Source: a bacterium (GTDB lineage: Bacteria > Patescibacteria > Paceibacteria > UBA6257 > Brennerbacteraceae). Taken from it: a stretch of DNA of 15,071 nt. This document shows, one piece after another, positions 6,331 to 9,661 of this stretch (position 1 is its first letter; every line of letters begins with the position of its first letter). Both the position numbers and the translations under genes were made by a program. The notes under the pieces were generated by a model. It was not told where the DNA came from and ran no database searches. It worked only from the letters and a program-made list of their open reading frames with translations. The stretch covers positions 1 to 15,071 of the forward strand of contig JAKALE010000001.1 of assembly GCA_021813305.1 (NCBI GenBank), written 5' to 3'.

Positions 6331-6390
6331 ATGAAAACCCGGCGCATTCACGTTTATTTAAAAATATTCAAAATCTACTACCGGGCATGA
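6331..6390 (+). CDS. Possible 19-residue upstream ORF 2, overlapping the protease start
   Basis: ATG at 6331 opens MKTRRIHVYLKIFKIYYRA and ends at a TGA that overlaps the protease start as ATGA (6387-6390). This is the classic arrangement for translational coupling and would explain how a start codon buried in the inverted repeat is opened. The peptide is strongly basic (K3, R3) and aromatic. No SD precedes it. It may be a leader peptide or chance. Confidence 0.35.
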   Translation: MKTRRIHVYLKIFKIYYRA

Positions 6391-7352
6391 CTATTCCTGA
6401 CGTCATCAAAAAAACTTCGCCGGCACTGGTCAGCATCATTTTGACCAAGCACGATGCGCGATCTCAGGATCAGCACGATATCCCTTCGACCGAAGTGGAA
6501 ACTGGGACCGGATTTTTCGCGGACAAAAACGGACTCGTCCTCACCAACCGCCACGTGGTGTTCGAACTCAATGCCGATTACTGGGTATGGTGGAACAACA
6601 AGAAATATTTTGCCGAAATCCTCGGCAGGGATCACGTCAACGATGTGGCACTGTTGCGCATCCAGGAAAAACGAACGCCCTCCATTGACCTGGGCGACTC
6701 GTCGCGCATCGTGCTGGGCGAAGACGTGATCGCCCTGGGCAATGTGTTCGGAGAATTGCACAATACGGTCTCGGCGGGCATTATTTCCGGATTGTCACGC
6801 AACATTTACGCCGTGGACGAACCGTACCGCAAAACGTTCGAACTGCGTGGCCTCATCCAAACCGATGCAGCCATCAATCCGGGCAACTCCGGCGGACCTT
6901 TAGTCAATATGAGAGGACAAGTCATTGGCATCAATACCGCGACCGTAAGCGGATACGAGAATATCGGGTTTGCGATTCCGATCAATCATGCGCGGTTTGA
7001 CATCCAGGAAATCAAGAAATTCGGCGCCATCAGAAAACCGTACTTGGGCATCCGCTATATTACGCTTGACCAAAGCCTTGCCGCACGCTATGTGCTGCCC
7101 GTTGACCATGGCGCGTATGTTTTAAGGGAACCGGAACCTGACGGGCTAGGCATCATTCCCCAAAGTCCAGCGGATAAAGCCGGCCTGAAAGAGGGAGATA
7201 TCATTATTTCCTGCGACAACAAGCAGATCACCTACGAAAAAACCCTCAAAGACCTTATCCGGGAAAAGCAAATCGGATCAAAAGTAAGATTGCGCGTACT
7301 CCGAAATGGGAAATACCTCGAAACCGATCTTATGATCCAAGAGCAGAAATAG
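6387..7352 (+). CDS. HtrA/DegP-like trypsin-fold serine protease with one PDZ domain
   Basis: The 321-residue protein has a chymotrypsin-fold protease domain (about 1-205) with triad His56 (TNRHVV), Asp86 (NDVALLRI) and Ser168 (NPGNSGGPL), then one PDZ domain (about 215-315) containing SPADKAGLKEGDIIISCDN. HtrA proteases act in envelope or protein quality control. Unlike most HtrA proteins it has no signal peptide or membrane anchor: MTIPDVIKKTSPALVSI leads straight into the protease fold. It therefore looks cytoplasmic, unless an upstream start is used by frameshift from the coupled leader ORF. A strong terminator follows at once, so it is a single-gene unit. Confidence 0.9.
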   Translation: MTIPDVIKKTSPALVSIILTKHDARSQDQHDIPSTEVETGTGFFADKNGLVLTNRHVVFELNADYWVWWNNKKYFAEILGRDHVNDVALLRIQEKRTPSIDLGDSSRIVLGEDVIALGNVFGELHNTVSAGIISGLSRNIYAVDEPYRKTFELRGLIQTDAAINPGNSGGPLVNMRGQVIGINTATVSGYENIGFAIPINHARFDIQEIKKFGAIRKPYLGIRYITLDQSLAARYVLPVDHGAYVLREPEPDGLGIIPQSPADKAGLKEGDIIISCDNKQITYEKTLKDLIREKQIGSKVRLRVLRNGKYLETDLMIQEQK

Positions 7353-7365
7353 GTGTATCGGAAAG

Positions 7366-7402
7366 ACACGCAAAAACGCCCTTATCGGGCGTTTTTGCGT
7401 GT
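7366..7402. terminator. Strong bidirectional intrinsic terminator
   Basis: A perfect 16-bp stem (7366-7381 with 7387-7402) and a 5-nt loop TTATC, with AAAAACGCCC on one side and GGGCGTTTTT on the other, so each strand has a T-run in its stem. It sits between the convergent protease gene and tRNA-Ala(TGC) and can serve both. Confidence 0.9.
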
Positions 7403-7416
7403 TCATATCCTCTGAG

Positions 7417-7487
7417 TGGACCTAGCCAGAATCGAACTGGCGCCTACGCGATGCAAACGCGTCGTTCTACCACTAGACCATAGGCCC
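7417..7487 (-). tRNA. tRNA-Ala(TGC)
   Basis: The 71-nt cloverleaf has acceptor GGGCCTA/TAGGTCC with the G3:U70 alanine identity pair, anticodon stem ACGCG/CGCGT with loop TTTGCAT (anticodon TGC), T-arm GCCAG/CTGGC with loop TTCGATT, and discriminator A. CCA is not encoded. Its acceptor is identical to that of tRNA-Ala(GGC). Confidence 0.96.
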
Positions 7488-7516
7488 ATAAAGGGACGCA
7501 TTGAGCGTCCCTTTAT
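7488..7516 (-). other. 12-bp perfect hairpin flush with the tRNA-Ala 5' end
   Basis: ATAAAGGGACGC and GCGTCCCTTTAT pair perfectly around a 5-nt loop. On the minus strand the stem ends at the base before tRNA position 1. No promoter fits between it and the tRNA, so the tRNA must be made by read-through from the DUF5679 gene. A partial terminator or a processing guide is possible; the U-run is poor. Confidence 0.7.
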
Positions 7517-7530
7517 GTGTAGCAAAGAAG

Positions 7531-7683
7531 TTATGCTTTGCCAAGGATGCGAACCATCTTGGTTCCGCAGATCTCGCACATTCCCTTCATGACTCTGCGA
7601 TCTCCGCGCTTTCCGTGCATCACTTCTTCCTTCTCATCCTTCATGTTGCGCTTTGCTTTGCACTTTACGCAATATGCTTCCAT
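7531..7683 (-). CDS. DUF5679 mini zinc-ribbon protein
   Basis: The 50-residue protein starts MEAYCVKCKAKRNMKD and ends CEICGTKMVRILGKA. Two CxxC pairs (Cys5/Cys8 and Cys36/Cys39) flank a basic middle, the layout of the DUF5679 family, common in candidate-phylum bacteria and of unknown function; its size and charge recall small zinc-ribbon ribosomal proteins. It is followed by a perfect hairpin and tRNA-Ala(TGC), with which it is probably co-transcribed. CCTATAAA lies just before the ATG but too close (4 nt) for an ordinary -10, and there is no SD. Upstream at 7715-7736 a GCGG/UCGC stem with A/T runs can form. Confidence 0.85.
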   Translation of the reverse strand: MEAYCVKCKAKRNMKDEKEEVMHGKRGDRRVMKGMCEICGTKMVRILGKA

Positions 7684-7806
7684 GTTTTTTATAGGTTTTT
7701 ATTTTTCTAAAGCGATTTTTCGGCAAAAACCGCTTCTTCAAACCGTTTTCATTATATCCTGTTCTCCTCTAAAATGCAACGGATGGATCGTTTTAAGAGG
7801 AAAATA

Positions 7807-7815
7807 TGCTATATT
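7807..7815 (+). promoter_or_regulatory. Extended -10 promoter of the 210-nt RNA candidate
   Basis: TGCTATATT, an extended -10 of the form seen elsewhere in the window, with no clear -35. The predicted start, about 7822, falls just before the 5' strand of the RNA's closing stem. Confidence 0.5.
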
Positions 7816-7821
7816 TTATGA

Positions 7822-8034
7822 ACAGATGCAGAAACAGAAGGAGTTCCGAGGACGGGTTCGAATCCCATCCCTGTATAACCGGAATCGGATTCTCTTGTTC
7901 AAAGCGTAGCCTGGGAGACTATGAAGCTGCGTCTTTGGGCGCAGCGGAGTCGAAAATGGAACACCAGCATCAAGAAAATCTTGTTTCGGCTTCTGCATAT
8001 GAGGCCGCCATTACTTGGCGGCCTGTTTTATTTT
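7822..8034 (+). ncRNA. Candidate structured RNA of about 210 nt, family unknown
   Basis: Bounded by an extended -10 promoter and an intrinsic terminator, with no convincing protein frame. The ends close on each other: ATGCAGAA (7826-7833) pairs with TTCTGCAT (7991-7998). Inside are ACAG/CTGT enclosing GGACGGG-TTCGAAT-CCCATCC, a close mimic of a tRNA T-arm, and GCTGCGTC/GGCGCAGC with a TTTG loop nested in GACT/AGTC. CAAGA/TCTTG forms a small hairpin near the 3' end. I checked for tRNA, tmRNA, SRP RNA, RNase P RNA and T-box signatures and found none complete. Size and end-closing would fit a 6S-like RNA, but I cannot support that name. Confidence 0.55.
8002..8034 (+). terminator. Intrinsic terminator of the RNA candidate
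   Basis: AGGCCGCC and GGCGGCCT form a perfect 8-bp stem around ATTACTT, followed by GTTTTATTTT. Confidence 0.85.
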
Positions 8035-8065
8035 CCAAAACAAAAGCAGCTTTAACGTAAGCTGC
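8035..8065 (-). terminator. Minus-strand intrinsic terminator of unit 3
   Basis: On the minus strand GCAGCTT/AAGCTGC with a 6-nt loop is followed by TTTTGTTTT. It sits back to back with the plus-strand terminator of the RNA candidate, so two convergent small transcripts end here. Confidence 0.7.
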
Positions 8066-8079
8066 AAACGATAATATCT

Positions 8080-8105
8080 ACTGCACAAGGATTTCCTCGT
8101 GCAGT
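8080..8105 (-). other. 11-bp hairpin downstream of micro-ORF 3
   Basis: On the minus strand ACTGCACGAGG and CCTTGTGCAGT pair (one G-U) around AAAT, about 24 nt after the stop of the 9-codon ORF. There is no T-run; it is an internal structure of the small transcript. Confidence 0.6.
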
Positions 8106-8118
8106 ATGAAACGCGACA

Positions 8119-8148
8119 TTGACAGGCATCAGTTATTAAAACGATTAT
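8119..8148 (+). promoter_or_regulatory. Possible antisense promoter over micro-ORF 3
   Basis: A perfect TTGACA (8119-8124) and GATTAT (8143-8148) lie 18 bp apart. A transcript starting near 8155 would be antisense to the SD and promoter region of micro-ORF 3 and would stop at the terminator 8204-8239, giving an RNA of about 85 nt. Confidence 0.35.
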
Positions 8149-8158
8149 AAGCAGTCAT
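8129..8158 (-). CDS. Micro-ORF 3 (9 codons) with near-perfect SD
   Basis: AAAGGAGG (8164-8171) lies 5 nt before ATG, followed by MTAYNRFNN and TGA. A TGGTATATA extended -10 predicts a start a few bases before the SD, so this is a complete mini-gene: promoter, SD, ORF, hairpin, terminator, about 140 nt in all. It shares the start Met-Thr and the in-frame word GCTTATAAT (Ala-Tyr-Asn) with micro-ORF 2. Function unknown; a translated leader or sensor is more likely than a functional peptide. Confidence 0.5.
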   Translation of the reverse strand: MTAYNRFNN

Positions 8159-8181
8159 GTGCGCCTCCTTTCTAAATTCAG

Positions 8182-8190
8182 TATATACCA
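8182..8190 (-). promoter_or_regulatory. Extended -10 promoter of unit 3
   Basis: On the minus strand TGGTATATA ends about 10 nt before the AAAGGAGG ribosome site of micro-ORF 3. Confidence 0.5.
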
Positions 8191-8203
8191 TTCCTTGAAT
8201 ATG

Positions 8204-8239
8204 AAAAGCTGCGCACCATAATACGATGCGCAGCTTTTT
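8204..8239. terminator. Bidirectional intrinsic terminator
   Basis: AAAAGCTGCGCA and TGCGCAGCTTTT form a perfect 12-bp stem; the plus strand continues into a fifth T. It would end the long minus-strand unit 2 and any plus-strand RNA from 8155. On the minus strand it lies directly upstream of the unit 3 promoter. Confidence 0.8.
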
Positions 8240-8240
8240 C

Positions 8241-8271
8241 CGGCAGGTTAGATGTAAGATGCCACCTGCCG
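8241..8271. other. 8-bp hairpin in the RNA island
   Basis: CGGCAGGT and ACCTGCCG pair perfectly around a 15-nt loop. No T-run. It is within unit 2 if that transcript runs to the 8204-8239 terminator. Confidence 0.45.
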
Positions 8272-8287
8272 ACCTAAAAACCAGCCT

Positions 8288-8326
8288 GCGAGGAGTTTTT
8301 GCGTTGCAAGCGCAAACCCCTCTCGC
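8288..8326. other. Two-part stem in the RNA island
   Basis: GCGAG/CTCGC is the base and TTTGCG/CGCAAA the tip of an interrupted stem around TTGCAAG. Confidence 0.45.
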
Positions 8327-8332
8327 CAGTAT

Positions 8333-8379
8333 CCTCCTTTTCGTTTCGCACAAAATCGCGCGAAACGATCACGAGGAGG
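8333..8379 (+). promoter_or_regulatory. Hairpin that sequesters the SD of the 51-codon ORF
   Basis: TCGTTTCGC and GCGAAACGA form a perfect 9-bp stem (8341-8368). Below it CCTCC (8333-8337) can pair with GGAGG (8375-8379), the ribosome site of the ORF starting at 8387. Read on the minus strand the same structure hides the GGAGG at 8333-8337, but no start codon follows that one at a usable distance. Confidence 0.55.
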
Positions 8380-8386
8380 TGAAGAA

Positions 8387-8542
8387 GTGAAGACATTGCT
8401 CCTCCTCAATCAAGTAAAGCCTTTTGGGGAACCCAATTCAACCATGCGCGAGTCGGAATTTTATCCGGAGGGTCTTCTCGACGCCCTCTTTCCGAAATCT
8501 TCAATGGTTACTCGCAATTATAAGCGTAACGCCAGGTCATAG
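8387..8542 (+). CDS. Possible 51-residue protein with strong SD, family unknown
   Basis: GTG preceded at 6 nt by GAGGAGGT opens a 51-codon frame ending in TAG. The N-terminus is MKTLLLLNQVKPFGEP and the C-terminus is basic (RNYKRNARS). No domain is recognised, and the short leucine run is too short for a membrane segment. Its 3' third is antisense to unit 2 (micro-ORF and pseudoknot), so the two strands compete for interpretation. The SD favours translation here; the conserved-looking RNA folding inside 8440-8515 favours a minus-strand RNA. A weak TGTAAGAT at about 8253-8260 is the only upstream promoter candidate. Confidence 0.4.
   Translation: MKTLLLLNQVKPFGEPNSTMRESEFYPEGLLDALFPKSSMVTRNYKRNARS
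8440..8515 (-). ncRNA. Pseudoknotted RNA element downstream of micro-ORF 2
   Basis: Read on the minus strand: GCGAG (8515-8511) and TCGGAA (8495-8490) pair with the contiguous TTCCGACTCGC (8458-8448), 11 bp in two steps with a 15-nt one-sided bulge. AACCAT in that bulge (8509-8504) is complementary to ATGGTT (8445-8440) two bases past the helix, which makes a pseudoknot. GAGGG/CCCTC forms a hairpin in the apical part. The micro-ORF 2 stop codon (TAA) overlaps the bulge, so translation would disturb the fold. Confidence 0.5.
8508..8540 (-). CDS. Micro-ORF 2 (10 codons) with SD
   Basis: AAGGAG (8550-8555) lies 9 nt before ATG, then MTWRYAYNCE and TAA. The leader word TTTAGAAAAGGAG matches TTTAGAAAGGAG of micro-ORF 3, both begin ATGAC, and both contain in-frame GCTTATAAT. 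It is the start of a structured transcript that could run to the terminator at 8204-8239 (about 350 nt). It overlaps the 3' end of the plus-strand 51-codon ORF. Confidence 0.45.
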   Translation of the reverse strand: MTWRYAYNCE

Positions 8543-8565
8543 GCTCACTCTCCTTTTCTAAACAA

Positions 8566-8574
8566 ACCATAGCA
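8566..8574 (-). promoter_or_regulatory. Extended -10 promoter of unit 2
   Basis: On the minus strand TGCTATGGT, predicting a start near 8559, just before the SD of micro-ORF 2. No clear -35. Confidence 0.45.
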
Positions 8575-8582
8575 TATCTTAT

Positions 8583-8615
8583 GAAAAATAAAAGATGGGC
8601 TATATTCCAAGCCCA
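8583..8615 (-). terminator. Intrinsic terminator of unit 1
   Basis: On the minus strand TGGGCT/AGCCCA around an 8-nt loop is followed by TCTTTTATTTTTC. It lies about 10 bp upstream of the unit 2 promoter. Confidence 0.75.
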
Positions 8616-8625
8616 CCCGTTTCGT

Positions 8626-8657
8626 CCCTGCTGAGTCACAATTGTGACGCAGCAGGG
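8626..8657. repeat. 32-bp near-perfect palindrome
   Basis: CCCTGCTG and CAGCAGGG flank GTCACAATTGTGAC, itself a perfect palindrome, with one mismatched pair (8634/8649). As RNA it is a 13-bp stem with an AATT loop starting 4 nt after the stop of micro-ORF 1. As DNA it could also be a protein-binding site. Confidence 0.75.
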
Positions 8658-8661
8658 AAAC

Positions 8662-8679
8662 TCATAAAGAACTCTTCAT
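8662..8679 (-). CDS. Micro-ORF 1 (5 codons) with SD
   Basis: GAGGAG (8687-8692) lies 7 nt before ATG, then MKSSL and TGA. It sits between two strong hairpins (8708-8735 and 8626-8657) and before a terminator. The organisation resembles a leader-peptide attenuator without a downstream structural gene. Too short for coding statistics. Confidence 0.35.
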   Translation of the reverse strand: MKSSL

Positions 8680-8707
8680 AATTCTTCTCCTCTGCAGTTG
8701 AAAACGG

Positions 8708-8735
8708 ACTGTGCAAATTCGCAAATTTACACAGT
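8708..8735 (-). other. 12-bp hairpin upstream of micro-ORF 1
   Basis: On the minus strand ACTGTGTAAATT and AATTTGCACAGT pair with one U-G around TGCG, in the predicted 5' leader of unit 1. Confidence 0.6.
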
Positions 8736-8747
8736 AGATAGATATTC

Positions 8748-8756
8748 ACTATAGCA
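8748..8756 (-). promoter_or_regulatory. Extended -10 promoter of unit 1
   Basis: On the minus strand TGCTATAGT, with TTAAGT 16 bp upstream of the hexamer as a weak -35. It is divergent from the dprA promoter, 30 bp away. Confidence 0.45.
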
Positions 8757-8785
8757 CTATTTGTAAAAAACTTAAGGTCCATAAG

Positions 8786-8794
8786 TGCTATGCT
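8786..8794 (+). promoter_or_regulatory. dprA extended -10, leaderless
   Basis: TGCTATGCT ends 6 nt before the dprA ATG, so the transcript should start at or beside the start codon. No SD is present. Confidence 0.5.
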
Positions 8795-8800
8795 GAACAT

Positions 8801-9661
8801 ATGCCAATCCAGGAACTGCATCCGCGCGATGCGTTATACCCGTTTTTGCTCGAGCAAATACAGAAATCGCCTGACCCGCTCTATGTTTCAGGCACGCTGC
8901 TCAAGCATGAGCCCTGTTTCACGGTCGTGGGCACGCGCAAACCAACTGCATACGGCATCGAAGCATGCAGATATTTCGTCGCGGAGCTCTGCCGCGCAGG
9001 ATTCACCATCGTAAGCGGTTTGGCATTCGGCATCGACGCCATGGCGCATCAAACCGCGCTCGAGTCGCATGGACGCACCATCGCCGTACTCGGTTCAGGC
9101 CCCGATATCATCACGCCACGGTCAAACGAGCCGCTCGGAAAACAAATCGAACAGCACGGTGCCCTTGTTTCGGAATTTGCTCCGGGCACGGATGCGCAAA
9201 AATTCACGTTTCCGCAACGCGACCGCATCATGGCAGGGTTTTCCTTCGGAACTCTGGTCATTGAAGCAGGATATAAATCAGGCGCGCTTATTACGGCACG
9301 CAATGCGACCGAGCACGGCCGCGACGTATTCTGCGTGCCAGGCCCTGTTTTTTCCCTTGCGTCCCAAGGAACGAATATGCTTATCCAGCAGGGCGCGAAG
9401 TTGGTCATGACTGTCCAGGATATTCTCGAAGAATATAAAGAAATTCAGCAAACGAATCTCGGTTTTCCGCGGCCGGACCAAAAACTCGATGCCGTGCAAA
9501 AGAAAATCGTCGCGTGTTTGACAGAACCAAAATCCCTTGATGCAATACATGCCGAGACGCACATCGCGCTGAACGAACTCCAAAGCGCAATTACAGCGCT
9601 TGAATTGGAACGCTTGATCGCGCATCTTCCGGACAATACGTATCGCCTGATCCATGGCTAA
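8801..9661 (+). CDS. dprA: DNA-processing protein DprA (Smf)
   Basis: The 286-residue protein has the DprA Rossmann-like domain with VGTRKPTAYG at about 43-52, SGLAFGIDAMAHQTAL at about 72-87, FPQRDRIMAGFS in the middle and IEAGYKSGALITARNA further on, then GTNMLIQQGAKLV and a C-terminal winged-helix-like domain (about 225-286). DprA loads RecA onto incoming single-stranded DNA during transformation. It is short at the N-terminus, lacking the SAM/HhH extension of many homologues. The start is fixed by the leaderless promoter. The stop overlaps the topA start by 8 bp, so topA translation is probably coupled. It pairs functionally with the pilus genes and comF in this window. Confidence 0.93.
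   Translation: MPIQELHPRDALYPFLLEQIQKSPDPLYVSGTLLKHEPCFTVVGTRKPTAYGIEACRYFVAELCRAGFTIVSGLAFGIDAMAHQTALESHGRTIAVLGSGPDIITPRSNEPLGKQIEQHGALVSEFAPGTDAQKFTFPQRDRIMAGFSFGTLVIEAGYKSGALITARNATEHGRDVFCVPGPVFSLASQGTNMLIQQGAKLVMTVQDILEEYKEIQQTNLGFPRPDQKLDAVQKKIVACLTEPKSLDAIHAETHIALNELQSAITALELERLIAHLPDNTYRLIHG

Larger units (their letters stand above)
6257..6389. repeat. 24-bp inverted repeat spanning the HtrA leader and start codon
   Basis: Arms 6257-6280 and 6366-6389 are reverse complements over 24 positions with two adjacent mismatches; both carry CATGCCCGGTAGT. They enclose 85 bp. In the predicted transcript the left arm is the extreme 5' end and the right arm contains the protease ATG, so the helix would bury the start codon. 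No flanking target-site duplication is evident. Confidence 0.8.

Noticed and set aside
6257..6389. The inverted repeat as terminal repeats of an insertion sequence.
   Set aside because: The 85-bp interior has no transposase, no target-site duplication flanks it, and its right arm contains a working start codon.
7930..7965. TGGAAC in the RNA candidate as a T-box antiterminator motif.
   Set aside because: Only six bases fit, there is no Stem I specifier loop, and no aminoacyl-tRNA synthetase or transporter gene lies downstream.
7822..8000. The T-arm-like hairpin as part of a tRNA, tmRNA or permuted tmRNA.
   Set aside because: No acceptor partner, no CCA at the right distance, no anticodon or D arm and no tag frame could be placed.
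8129..8353. A 74-codon minus-strand frame whose last nine codons are micro-ORF 3.
   Set aside because: It runs through a strong bidirectional terminator and has no proper start; only the SD-led 9-codon tail is supported.
8200..8560. The minus-strand island as RNase P RNA or tmRNA, since its length of about 350 nt fits.
   Set aside because: The conserved RNase P segments (GAGGAAAGTCC, ACAGAA...GGCTTA) and tmRNA ends are absent on both strands.
8636..8821. A 61-codon minus-strand frame across the dprA start and unit 1.
   Set aside because: It runs through the dprA promoter and two perfect hairpins, has no SD or domain, and its Met-rich N-terminus is antisense to dprA.
8900..8920. TGTTTCACGG in dprA as a parS half-site for ParB.
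   Set aside because: The second half (GTGAAACA) is not present; a half-match inside a coding region is not sufficient.
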